Shown: positions 1 through 11,610 of the stretch, piece by piece
Numbering within the stretch: the first letter of the stretch is position 1
Layout of the letters: the number at the start of each line of letters is the position of its first letter
The notes under the pieces: generated by a model
The model's input: the letters and a program-made list of their open reading frames with translations, nothing else
The model's database searches: none
What the model was told of the DNA's origin: nothing
Translations under genes and position numbers: made by a program
Assembly: GCF_051014685.1 (NCBI RefSeq)
Contig: NC_135058.1
Coordinates: 6,238,811-6,302,810 of the forward strand
Direction of reading: 5' to 3'
From: Ptiloglossa arizonensis
Lineage: Eukaryota; Arthropoda; Insecta; Hymenoptera; Colletidae
Length of the DNA: 64,000 bases

Positions 1-1213
1 GTTTTATCTCGCATATTTAAGAAACCAATAGTAACGAGTCCCTTCGACATAAACATAAAGGTCTGATAAAGAAAATAAGTTGTACCAAGTCCTACCATTT
101 ACGATAATTATTTTACAACCGTGTACTATTTAAAGAGAACACTTACGTAACTGTAAGTAATACAAGTAACACAAAACTCCTTCAGTAAGAATATCATAAA
201 GAACTTATTCACCGCAGAATACAAATATATACTAGTCTGTCTTTTGTTGTAACTACATAATTACTTCTACAACTGCCGTTACTACAATTACTGTTACTAC
301 TGTTATTATAACGTCTAAAACGATCATTCCTGCTACCACTTATTATTATTATTATCGTCATCATTGTTATATATTCCAATAACCAATGTATACCCCTACG
401 AACAGAGAGTTTTGAATATAAAAATACACGTTTCAAGAAGAGTAAAGTTATATAAAGTTAAACATCAATTTACCTTTCAAAATTCACGAAATTCCACGTG
501 AATCAAAATTGTTGAGATATTTTCCAATATTTCGAATCCGAATTTCCTATCGTTACTCAACTAGCAAAATGTAATACATTACTTAAGAAAATGATCGAAG
601 GAGTGGATGTAGAAGGAGTTCAATCGAATAACATTTGCGATACTTTGAATCTGTATTGTTTATTACCGTAAATATACCCATTACATATATTAATAACAAA
701 TACCTTGTATAAATATTTACGCGATAACAAATAGGTGTATATTAACGTCAACATATATCGAGGGTGTTCTCATGGGCAGATAATTCAACGCTATTTTGCT
801 TTCCAAAGGTTGAGTCAAGGGCTGAATATCCTTGACATATGCTATGTATCCTCACCTGTGAACATAGCATAATTACCGACGACTTGCAGTCGCGTAGCTA
901 TTGAACCTGGGATGATACAGTAGTTCAAGGAATGTGTCTACGAGCAAGTTGTCTACAAAGGAAAGAAAATAAATCGATAAATACACATTTAAAAAATCAT
1001 CAAGATTCATTTTATATACTTACAAGTTTTAAATTCAAATATTTGTAAACATCCACGTAATGAAACTCTGTTGCCAGGTATAAACTCTTAGGACGGTGTT
1101 GTTCCAAACAAAAGGTACCTCTTTTTAGCTGGTACGATTATCTTTGTTACGGAACAGTAAACATGTTTTTCCAAGCGTGAATCAGGTAGTCACCTGTTTG
1201 GTTCGTCTGTTTG
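1..1213. other. AT-rich non-coding sequence
   Basis: No exon-like open frame, splice-flanked coding segment or RNA gene is visible here. Around 280-370 there are imperfect trinucleotide runs (TTA/ACT-like), which explain the short low-complexity open frame on the - strand. Nothing else stands out. Confidence 0.6.
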
Positions 1214-1421
1214 CAGAAAAACAGAACAGCATCGAAATTCCACTGTTGGTAAAAACGTTCGTTAAACTGTGTCGTAAAAATGTCCTAGTAATATTATCTG
1301 AAACGCAGAGTCCAAGTAAATGTAATAAATTATAAACGATTAGGATTTGTCGGGGGATTCGGACTCTTCCAAAAGCAAAGCGTTTGCGAGTATAGAGTGA
1401 ATCGTATAATTGTAAATAATT
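1214..1421 (+). repeat. Direct repeat, copy A (about 210 bp)
   Basis: This segment runs from GCAGAAAAACAGAAC to TTGTAAATAATTT and recurs in the same orientation at 2961-3179 with scattered substitutions and small indels. Long shared words include GTAAAAACGTTCGTTAAACT. The flanks outside both ends do not match, so the boundaries are fairly sharp. The ends are not TG...CA, which argues against LTRs. A local duplication or a short non-autonomous element are both possible. Confidence 0.8.
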
Positions 1422-2960
1422 TAATAGGTATCTATCCCGTTGTTTTCGAGTGCGGAGCTTCGATCGAGGATTCACCCATGCACGAAGTTGTCGGCATTGT
1501 TAACGTTATTATAGCCGAATATTTGCATAATCGGGGTATAGTTGGCATCCACGCCTCGAATAAGCAATCGGAGTACATTCCGACGAACGTCGAGGCCGAT
1601 TTATGCGCTCACGTGCATACGTATGAACTGTCCATGCACACTTCCGTCGCAAAAAATGGCGCGTGCTGGTGATCCGCTCGTTAGAATTACAACTAATCCG
1701 ATCAATGAAGGAACACATTGTCCCCGTGCAACAAGTTTACCGACCAATGGCTCGTCTCGCGGGGAACGATTCATTTACAATTAATCAATAACGCAGTGCT
1801 CGTTGTCATTACCAGTTACTTCCATTATTGGCTCGTCGCAGATCCGATAGTCGATAATAATAAAAATGGAATTGAATTATTAGCGACAGCTTGTACGGTT
1901 TCGGAATTAATTGCAATTCTTCTAGAAAGCGCGCAATGCTTTTGTAATTGAATCTATTAAATTTATTATCAAATAGAAAATTATGAAACTGTACGTGTGT
2001 ATAGTAGATTGTATTTGGGTAATTTTACGAACAAAGTAACTTATATTTTAAGGTAATCTTCTTGGTCGTACAAACTAGACGTTTGATAAAAAATTTGTCT
2101 TCTCTATTGATTTGGATCGATGATTTTTTAAACACCAGACTTAACTTTATTTTAAGAGTGTATTTTGGAATAATGTTTGTACACTATAGAACGATAAAAA
2201 TTGTGTCTAACATTCATTACTTCATATTCGACAAGAAATTGTACGGGTACCTAATGTTTCTATTTCATAAAACATTATCTAATAACTGTTGCAAGGGATT
2301 TGGAAACAATTGCAACGAGACGTGTCCGCTATCTCGCGGATAGGATACAAAGATCTTATTAAAATGTGGGAACACTCGTTTTTACATCACATTACGTCGT
2401 TGGAGATGCCGTGAATAAACGAAGCGTAAGAATAATATTTTTTGTTTACGCGACGTATTCGAACAAAGAAGAGTACAGGATGTGCCCTGAGCGAATGTAA
2501 TTTATTTACAGTGAATTACTCGAAGCTACGAGATAAAAAGTAAAATGAAACATGTATAAAAAAAAAAGCAAAACAAAATACAAAATTACAACACTGTTCA
2601 CGATAATACATTCCGTAATACTCCTTTAATCGAATTCTTTCTTTGAGATGCTGTTATTTTTTCAATTTCCCAGTTTTCTTGTTACTTCCAGTTCGAGCGA
2701 CAACCACGTTCGCGCGGAATAAATAATCTTTTCAACTTTCTCGTTTAAAGTGACCGGCATAAGAATTATCATTGCCAACGTGAATATAAATTTTTGAATT
2801 CGCACCGCGTGAAATTCATTTATACTTGACAAAATTCCGATACTCGATGAATACTTACGCTTGAGCGAGTTCACTTCTTGTAGCGTGTAAAGAAAACACG
2901 AATAAATAAACGTGACAAATTTTGAAATCGATACGTAACGATCGCGTTCTCTCCGAAGAA
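1422..2960. other. Sequence between the two direct repeats, unrecognised
   Basis: Overlapping open frames of 70-95 codons lie between about 1400 and 1950 on both strands, but none shows a domain I recognise or splice-site support. The stretch at 1440-1760 is more GC- and CpG-rich than its surroundings, which could mean an old exon or element body. The remainder (1950-2960) is AT-rich and featureless. Confidence 0.4.
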
Positions 2961-3179
2961 CGCAGAAAAACAGAACAAAATAGCATCGAAATTCCTTGTT
3001 GGTAAAAACGTTCGTTAAACTGTGTCGTAAAAGTGTCCTGGTAATATTATCAGAAACGCAGAGTTCAAATAAATGTAATAAATTATAAGCGATTAGGATT
3101 TGTGGGGATCCGATTCAGACCCTTTCGAGGAAGTATCGTTTGTAAGTATTGAGTGAATTGTATACTTGTAAATAATTTC
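2961..3179 (+). repeat. Direct repeat, copy B (about 219 bp)
   Basis: Second copy of the repeat at 1214-1421, same orientation. It differs by small insertions near its left end and by substitutions, and shares AATATTATC and GCGATTAGGATTTG-type words with copy A. The two copies bracket about 1.5 kb. Confidence 0.8.
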
Positions 3180-3268
3180 TCCGTGAAAAACATCGTCCAT
3201 CGTTTTTAGAGCCCCGCGTCGCGACCACGGACTTCTCTTTGCTGAAACGAGAATGAGAGGTATTGTGT

Positions 3269-3297
3269 GCACTTTTTGTTGTCGTTCCAATTACAAA
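3269..3297 (+). repeat. Short dispersed repeat, copy 1
   Basis: The word starting CACTTTTTGTTGTCGTTCC and ending AATTACAAA is found here and again, essentially identical, at 5845-5872. That is too long to be chance in 64 kb. It overlaps the end of the decayed open frame described at 3291-3783. Confidence 0.75.
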
Positions 3298-3783
3298 ATC
3301 TCGTCCGCAACGATGTAAAACGAACGGGCGGACAAAGCAACGACGAAAACCGTATCCGGTGGGAAATCAGCCGACGTTTCGAATTGCACGAGGAAGTCGT
3401 ACTTCCGCGTGGAGTCGTTGAACATCGAGAGCTTCATTTCGTCTTGCTCGTTCTTGGCCGAATTCGGCCGAAGCCGCCGAAAAAAAGACCTTCATTACGC
3501 GGCCAGCGAGGAGAAAACCACAAGTCCTTCCCCCCTACCACTGTGTGTAATCAGAGGGCCACGGAGTCTTGTAATCAGCAGCCACTAACACTGAAGTGCC
3601 GTCATAAAGCTCGCCGCGGTACCTGTAGCTTAAATCGACTACCTCGCTACGAGCGAGCTCATAGGGTGTCTTGAAGTTATTCGGACGAGTCGTGGAAGAT
3701 TTCCCATGCCGATCAAGATGAAACAATTTCATCGAAAGAGTCACCTCGGGCGTACGTGCGTTACCTGCGTTACGATTCTCGAG
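3291..3783 (-). pseudogene. Possible decayed coding sequence, unrecognised
   Basis: Read on the - strand, three protein-like open segments follow each other with no gap but in different frames. The first runs from about 3783 to 3535 and ends in SDYTQW. The second, about 3540-3432, contains LWFSPRWPRNEGLFFGGFG. The third, 3437-3291, has 48 codons beginning MKLSMFND and containing FETSADFPPD. The block is richer in GC than its flanks, as hymenopteran coding exons often are. The order suggests one protein with two frame shifts (a pseudogene), although small introns or chance open frames are possible. I do not recognise the family. Confidence 0.3.
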
Positions 3784-5635
3784 ACGATATTATCGGTAAG
3801 TAAACGTAACACAGAAAGTGAAGTGCAAACAACGATGACAATTTGTTTTTTTTTTTTTTTTTTTGAAGGAAAGAGAGAAATATTTTTCTCAAGAGCGATA
3901 CTAGAGAAACGTATCGCTCGAGATGTAAAAATATCGAACGGTTTGTAGAAAAGATTAGTGTATATTGTTATGGAAAAATAATGTAAAAGAATCTTTCTCT
4001 TTCGCTGTTAGAGATAAACCGATACGGGGAAAGGATTTCTTTTTTTTTTTTCTTTTAATGTGCTTTACATTGATCGAAGATCGATAAGCTGAGATTTTTA
4101 ACATCATTTACATATATATTTTGATATTTTCACCGATGAGTTACCTGATGCGTTTCCCTCGTGTCGTTTTCACTTGTACATTGTCTATTGTATTACGATT
4201 ATCTGTACACGAATGAAGATTATTAACCGTTTCTCTGTATTGAATGACACGCTGCATTACTGTCAACAATTTTAATGAATACAAATCGAGGATTTAATAC
4301 TCATTTCTCATGGTTAACGCATTTCTTTCTTTTCACGCAGCAATTATACACCGTGGATCGTGATACACGGCTATCTATTTGAAAGGAAATGATTCGGATA
4401 AACAACCGACCCTGTTCGATTTTGTTATCGAGTTCGGGCAGGCTTGTATTTTTACCATTTTTTCACTGGATATCTTTCCACAAAGATTAGCTAGTACCTA
4501 ATTAGCCATTGCAAATTACTCTCGTTATCGCGTGTTCAACCTCGACAACTTTTCTAGTGTTCTGAACCAGGTGATCCATTTTTATCTATACTTGGTATTC
4601 GTGTATTAACTATATTTCACAAAATACGTTGATTCGAAAAAATTGATCGGTAATAAACGAGAATCGATAGAAATTAATATTTAAAGAGCGTACACGATTT
4701 TAAATACTGTAAACATCGCGTGATTCGTTTATTCTGCATTACCAATTGTATCTATTGAATTCTTTTACCTTAATACACTTCGTGCGAAACTTCCGTATAC
4801 CTACATTCTGTCCAATACTGTGAGAAATAAATAAAAGAAACACACGGTCTTGTTTAGTTTTAATCTACTTTCGTATCGTGCTTTATCTATTATTTCCGTG
4901 CTCGGAGATCATTTTTGAACTGACACGCAGACGGTGGCATGCACTCGGTGGAGATATTTCGTTGTAAAATTTCTTTTCATCCATGGTGAAGGTGCTCGAC
5001 GATCAAAGCGGGAAACGAAGGAAGAAAGCATCCCAGAAGAAAATTTGACAAGAAGCTCCATCGAGCTTTCTTAGAAACCGTTGGCACACGATATTGGATC
5101 ACGATATGGCGAACAATAGGGTCTCTGATTTACCTTCGGGCGCCAACTGGATTTCTTCGAGTAGGTACTTAGGGAAAGCACGACGAGCTCCGCTCGAATG
5201 TCTGAATCGAATTCGATATCCGAACATCGCGAGCAACTTGCTCGTTTCTTCGAAAAGCGAGAACTTCGTTGTTTTTCATTCTAAACGTATTCAGTCCCAA
5301 TGCTTACAACACGATCTAATAATAGCGGAACTATCTATAATTTTATCAGCGTACAATTATCACACGGTGAAAGAAATATCATTTATGCCAGATATTGCAC
5401 CGAGTATTGCGTCGTACCGATGAGTCAGACCTTTTAATCGGTCTTCTTTAGAACTCCGATAAAACAAAAACTGCTCGACACTGTATACGTTGGAATTAAA
5501 AAGATATTTGCAAAGTTAAGGAAAACATACTTGCGTAAGAGGAATACGGACAATGTTGAATAATAATATAATGTTGAATAATATCTAGTTCCACAGTTTC
5601 GATGGCTGACCAAAACGTCCGACCCAGTACGATCC
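3784..5635. other. Non-coding sequence with poly-T tracts
   Basis: Poly-T runs occur at about 3846-3864 and 4040-4054. A 109-codon open frame at 5094-5423 has no recognisable domain and no splice context, and I do not call it a gene. Otherwise nothing is seen. Confidence 0.5.
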
Positions 5636-6775
5636 GAAGTTACTTACATCGACTTCTCAGCCCGTACAATACTCATTCTACTTACTCGCCATACCACAGC
5701 TCGTGAAAGTACTCTTACAACTTCGTTATTTTCTCCCATTTCGAAGTAAAACTATATATTTTTAAACGGTTGAACTTTTCAAAAGTGATCTAAGTTTTTG
5801 TTCCAATACCGTGGTTATCCATCTTAACTCGAATGAGTTAAGACACTTTTTGTTGTCGTTCCAATTACAAATCCACGTCGATTACTTACGATAGCTTGAC
5901 CTATTACAGTACACATTTTACTAGTTTATTGTACCACTGCTCTTCAAAACACTCTACAAGTACTAGTTTTTCTAATTTTGAAATTAAACTTTGAGAATGT
6001 GTTTTCAAGTGGTTAAACTTTCCAAAACGTGTGTCGTACAAACTTTTCGATTCTTACTTTGGGTGACTATCCCTCTTAATTCGAATTCATGATGACTACT
6101 TCCAACAGCCTAACCTATTACAATAGACATTCCACTGACTTATGATGTCACAATCGACCTAGAAAATACTCTACAACTTCATTACTTTTTCCAATTCTGA
6201 AAATACATTTCTAAACAATTAAATACTCCAAAACGTGTCTCGAGTAAATTTTCCAATTTTTTCCCTCCTGCGCGACGATTGTCCCTCTTAATTCGAATTC
6301 CACTCCATTTCCAACAGCCTGACCTATTACAGTACACATTCCACTGACTTATGATACCACAATCGACCTAGAAAATACCCTACAACTTTATTACTTTTTC
6401 CAATTCTGAAAATACATTCCTAAACAATTAAATACTCCAAAACGTGTCTCGAGCGAATTTTCCAATTTTTTCCTTCCTGCGTAACGATTGTTCCTCTTAA
6501 TTCGAATTCCGCTCTATTTCCAACAGTCTGACCTATTACAGTACACATTCCACTGACTTATGATGCCACAATCGACCTAGAAAATACCCTAGAACTTCGT
6601 TACTTTTTCCAATTCAGAAACGAAACTCCAAGTATACATTTCCAAACAATTAACTATTCCAAAACGTGTCTCGAGGGAATTTTTCCATTTTTTTCCTTCC
6701 TGCGCGACGCTCGTCCCTCTCGATACGAATTTCACGCTAACCAGCTCGAACAGCTTGACCTATTACTCGAATGAC
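5636..6775. repeat. Tandem array, period about 210-250 bp
   Basis: The landmark CCCTCTTAATTCGAATTC or a close variant recurs at about 5817, 6070, 6282, 6492 and 6713. Spacings are about 253, 212, 210 and 221 bp. Other shared words are GACCTATTACAGTACACATT and CCAAAACGTGTCTCGAG. The central units are most alike and the left units most diverged. The longer unit near 5845 carries the 28-bp dispersed repeat as an insertion. The array stops directly against the CpG-rich block at 6776. Confidence 0.9.
5845..5872 (+). repeat. Short dispersed repeat, copy 2
   Basis: Same 28-bp word as at 3269-3297, here interrupting one unit of the tandem array and accounting for part of that unit's extra length. 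Confidence 0.75.
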
Positions 6776-7175
6776 CGTGTATGCAAGTCGATTCTACGAA
6801 GCGAGTTTTCCTCAAATCGAGTTTCGAACCACACACGAATGCGTCGGGCGTTCGAACAGCTGTAGCTCCAGACACGCGAGCAGCGTCCATTTTATACGGA
6901 CCGGAGGAGATCGCGGCGATTAGGCGAGCCAAGGCCGCGTTTACTCGACGATTTTCCTCGTCGTTTGTAAGGAGTATCGGCAACGCAGCGATAGATCGTT
7001 GCGAGTACGGTTCAGCGCGTGCTTCAGTCGAGCCGCGGACGTCGTTCTGTGCTCTCTTTCTCCTCGCGTGTGCGAACCTTAAAAAAGAAAAACGTGCTCC
7101 CGTTTTCGTAAAATCGCTCCCTTCGCGGCCACCTCGCCAATCCCAAGCTTCGATCGCGATCTCATAGCGTTCAAG
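6776..7175 (+). promoter_or_regulatory. CpG-rich block, putative promoter and non-coding first exon
   Basis: CpG and GC content rise sharply at about 6776 compared with the AT-rich array on the left. The block contains a weak TATA-like TTTATAC near 6892 and insect initiator-like TCAGT near 7023. It ends at TTCAAG followed by a strong donor, GTGAGTCC, at 7176. On the + strand the next good acceptor with a coding exon is at 13089, just before the cytochrome b561-type start codon. I infer a 5'UTR exon and promoter for that gene. Open frames on both strands (128 and 157 codons) look like by-products of low stop-codon density in GC-rich sequence. Confidence 0.4.
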
Positions 7176-8740
7176 GTGAGTCCGATGATGGTTACCCCCA
7201 CCCATCTCTGTCCAGCGTTCACCGAGTGTCTCTTTAAAAAAAAAAATACCATCGTCGCTTCGGCGAACCGCAGGACCCGGGAGAGCCTATTCGTAACCCG
7301 ATACGCCAAGTTTCGCGAGTAATTTTCGATCGATAGCAACTCTCCCGGGTGCATTCTTCCGAAAGTCGTGCAGTACGTACCAACTGGCCGTGTACACGTT
7401 TCGATAGAATTTAAGTACACTTGGCGAACTTGTTTATTTATTATCCGATCGGTATTCGTGAATTTAGAGGACAAAGTAAAATATACGAACACAGATGTAT
7501 GCAACAGAAGACGGGCAATAATATCTCGAATGAACATCTTCAAGGACGAATTATTTTGGTTAAGGCTAACGCAAAATTGAAAACCTGTTGACGGACGATG
7601 TTCGACGATCCCGTGAATCTGTAACGAGTTAAATTAATTACGAATTGTCTATCGCGTTACGGTGGCGAAGGTTACTTTTTGAAACTGGCGGTACACGTGT
7701 CAGTATTCTCGAGGAGATTAACCAGTATACACATGGAGAACGATTTACAACGAGTGTATGTAAAAATCTATTAAAAAATGCGATCGAACCGGGGGCAGAT
7801 ATCGAAAAATATTTTTCATCGATTATTTTTATTGAAAAATTCTCTCCGTTTACGGCTCGCGAAGATCACTCGAAGTTTCTAATAAATCACGAGCGATTCG
7901 ATCACAAAGACGGGTGGGTCGATGACTTAGATAATTTGGTTCGCGCGTTGGAATTTATATTTCGTAAGATCATTTTTTTCGTTCACGGTTATGTAACGCG
8001 GAGTTGCAAGTGATTCCCGAGACTTTTATCTCGATACCATGACGTTACGATCATGCCCGGTTTTCCTTGTGGAGCGTTTCATGTAAACACGAGATTTCGC
8101 GCGTTATGGCGGACATATTTCGCTCCAAGTGCGAAAGCGGAGCGCGTGTCTGAAAGTATGCCGCTTTGGGTCACGAATCGGATCGTCGCGGTGGGCGTGA
8201 TTATCCTATAATAAATGCAATCACGCCGCGGTTGTAATTGCCAGAATAACGAATCGAGTATTCGCTGAGTGTCGCTCTTGAACAATTTGCTAACCGCCTC
8301 GCAATTACCTCGGAATTAGAAAGAAATAAAATTAAACAATCGTAGACAATTTCGCTCGTGGTTTGTTTCGAACGATTTGAGGTATCGCAATTTTCATCGA
8401 CACCAATTTGCCGAGAACGTTGATTTCCGAATGGCTGTATCGTTTTTACGACATCCAAGGTATGCTATTTTATTACAATTATTATGCAAATTGTTTCTCG
8501 CGAGCTGCGATAAAATCTGTCCTTTTCTTTTTTTTTGCAAATCATTTCGAATGACTCGTAAATAATTTTATTCTTGGATTTTTATCACGCTCGAAACTTT
8601 ATTGCTGTGCTCACGAGTCGAAGATTCTCAGCTTGTTTCAACTGTTGGTTTTAATATGTCGAACACCGCGTGCGGAAATCTAATAGTCGCGTTTATCGAA
8701 CACGAGTATCGAACACCCATGGGCGTTCATCGCACGAGCT
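7176..8740. other. Putative leader-intron sequence
   Basis: If the 7175/7176 donor is real, this is the start of a roughly 5.9-kb leader intron ending at 13089. A 122-codon open frame at 7645-8013 (+) and overlapping frames at 8079-8458 (-) have no recognisable domains. No repeat longer than a few tens of bases was seen. Confidence 0.4.
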
Positions 8741-8886
8741 ATATTACTCGATCGAATTCTCGTAAAAATTTACAGAATGTTATGTAATTGTAACATCTGT
8801 AATTTTTTAAAAAGAGTTCTTTATAGAGTTATATTACTTGACCGAATTCTCATAAAAATTTACAGAATATTATGTAATTGTAACAG
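8741..8886 (+). repeat. Tandem duplication, period about 90 bp
   Basis: The segment beginning ATATTACT at 8741 recurs at 8831. Both copies contain AAAAATTTACAGAAT and TATGTAATTGTAACA, with only a few substitutions between them. Confidence 0.85.
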
Positions 8887-9800
8887 CGTGACACAATACG
8901 AAAGTCTACGTACACTTTATAGATTTTAATACAATACAAGAATTTCGATAATCCTACCTGTATTTTACCATATAAATTAAAAAAGTGTACATCGAAGAGA
9001 ATATATATATATATATATATAACTGGTTGCATTCGTAGTCTGACATTTCGTACTATATTGGATAGATAAATGTAGTGTTTTGCGACTGATTATTCTCTAC
9101 ACGTACCACCGCTATTAGTTTCTTTATTCATTTATGCGCTTCCGCGTGTTTGTAATCTAAATGCAACGAATTTCGATGTTAATCTTCCCGTAAACAATTA
9201 GGTATCCACCGTTGAATTCTACTTTTCAGTTTGCATCGGTTGTTTTTTAAAGAACCGTGGTGTAGGAATTTTTAAATATATCCACAGAATTGAAACGAAC
9301 AGGCGCCGTTGCTTGGTCGTTGAAAACAAAGTGAATTTTCCAGTCGTTTACGTTAACTGCGTACTATTTTCGCAACATTGAAATATTGGACACAAATGCA
9401 CTTTTGACATCTGCGTAATTTTCTCTTGAAAAACAACTTCCAGCTAGATGCACATGTGGAATTTCCGTTTGCTCAGCTGGTGCTGATAAGCGTGTCCTTA
9501 TCGATAACATTTTCACGATCAACTACTTTCTTCGAAACTTTTACACAGATCTCGTTAACGTAATTGAACTAATTCGATAAAGTGCCCTAAATGCTCGACA
9601 TTCGTTGCAATTGCTACATGTTGAAAATTTAATCGTTTCAAATTTATTTCGATTTCACAGTCAAGATTTTGAAGTACAGTGGATAGACTCGCAACAAAGT
9701 TCTAGCTAGAGAAAATCGACCGTGTCTTTTTAAATTCGATAACTATTTCGAAAAAGATAACATACGTAGTTCTCAATGCTTATCGAACTGTCCAAACAAT
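8887..9800. other. AT-rich non-coding sequence
   Basis: Contains a short (TA)n run at about 9003-9020. No coding or RNA feature is visible. Confidence 0.5.
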
Positions 9801-10560
9801 ATCAGCGGCCAGCCCCAATTACGTCATTAAATATGAAATATTTCTTATCTCGTTTCCACTGTCATCAAGTTTCGAACTTTAGTTGTATCTACCTAATTTT
9901 CGTTTCAAAATTTTGAATTAAATTTTGTCACGTACCTCGTTCGAATAATGAAACTCAATTTTACGAGGATTCGACAAACGAAAATTGCTGGACCTGCCCC
10001 AATTTCACTGTCTGTTAAATATATTTACAACTGCTCTCGATTCTATGGTTAACGAATTTTTAATTCCAACTATTTCTACTTCGATCTTCGTTTCAAGTTT
10101 CTCGAACTGGATTAAAATTATCGAAACAGCTCCATTCACTTCAAAACCGATTACGATCGATATTAAATTCGTAATTGTTCTTCGTCCGGTAGATAACAAT
10201 TGAAAAATTGTAATTGCATCAATTTCGAACATGCACAACCCAGTTTTGCAAACGTATCGAATCGTTAAAACAATTTCATTCCCCGAGAAATATTAAATTT
10301 CCCATTGTTCTCGATTATATGGTTACCAATATTTCCATTCTAATCGTTTCAATTTGACAAGAACTTACTTTTAAGTTTTGTCACAGTCCCTCATTAGAAA
10401 GAGTAAATTCAATTCTGTAACTGCACGTACCAAAGTCCTCGTAGTTTCTCAATCGACCACAATTATTGACGTCATCGATCGTTAATTTGATCGTTTTCCT
10501 CGTTTCCGTGGCTAGCAATTTTTAAATGTAAATAGGACGTGGGAAAACGAGGAAGTTGTA
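9801..10560. repeat. Strongly decayed tandem repeat
   Basis: Related phrases recur at about 10035 (CTCTCGATTCTATGGTTAAC), 10306 (TTCTCGATTATATGGTTACC) and 10500 (CCTCGTTTCCGTGGCTAGC), each followed by an AT-rich AATTTTTAA-like stretch. A possible fourth, weaker match lies near 9850. The similarity is low, so the boundaries are approximate. Confidence 0.35.
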
Positions 10561-11459
10561 TTCTGCTTTCCAATGGTTCTCGTCGCGGTTGCCAGTCACC
10601 CGAAACCTTCCGAGCATTCGTTCATTTAATTTAAGGAAACGGTCGTTAAAATTTACAGCTGTTAACACTTGAACTTGCCATTGTTCGCAATGATCGTAGT
10701 ATTAGATGGCGTAACGTGTAAACTTTCTAGAGAAATCTGATAAACAGAATAACATTGACAGATCGATAAGGTAATTAATCGGTTAGATCGTGACACTCGT
10801 TGTAGAATTAAAAATGATAATTATCAATGTACATTCTGACGATAGTGCAGCCATCGAAAAATCACGAGTGTCTGTTACACTTCAGAGAATACGATAAACC
10901 TAAGTCAATCGTATCCGTTATGTATGTAAACTCTGAATTAATATTTTCCTGATAAGAACGACGAGGAAAATTCCAAATGTCTGGAGACGCGACTACTGTT
11001 TATTCGACGATATAAAATAACAAATTTTATTATCGTTAATCAGTAGTTGAAACCGTATCTAGCGTCGTTAATCGGTTTTTTGTTTCTTTTATTTGATTGC
11101 CTTAGCATCGAAAGCAAGGTCGTCTTTTCCATCGTGATTTTAGGTTTTTAGTTTCGCATAGATTGATATTAACAGCGAGCTACCCTTTTGTCTTCGATGT
11201 AATCATAGATACTTATCACGATGTTTTAACGATAACAATTGGACAATGATACATACGTTGTGTTATCGATGAGAGGAACAAGGAAAACTTACTACGGTTC
11301 GATGTTGTAACTTTCAATGCAGTATTTACAGTGCAGACAATTGCACACGACTTTGAAAACATCCGGTTAGAAAACAAAATAAAGAACGAAGATTCCATAG
11401 ATGTTCTTTTCTGATAAAAATACATACGACCAGATTTATTCTTAACACGTGGAGTGGTA

Positions 11460-11610
11460 CGTCGTTAATTCGTGAATGACATCTAAATTTTAATTTACAT
11501 AGCGCGCCATATTATTCGTGTATGAATGACAGCTAAATTTTAATTTACATACCGTGCCCTACTATTCTTGTATGAATAGCATCTAAAATTTTAATTCACA
11601 CTGAAAATCC
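11460..11610 (+). repeat. Tandem repeat, period 50 bp
   Basis: GAATGACATCTAAATTTTAA or a close variant starts at 11474, 11524 and 11574, exactly 50 bp apart, each copy followed by AATTTACATA or AATTCACAC. About 2.7 copies. Confidence 0.85.

Noticed and set aside
1397..1951. Three staggered + strand open frames that might be a decayed gene.
   Set aside because: No domain is recognised in any frame, and frames on the opposite strand are equally open. Recorded only as unexplained sequence between repeats.
7645..8013. 122-codon + strand open frame.
   Set aside because: No recognisable domain, no splice sites in phase and no support from neighbours. Left as unexplained.
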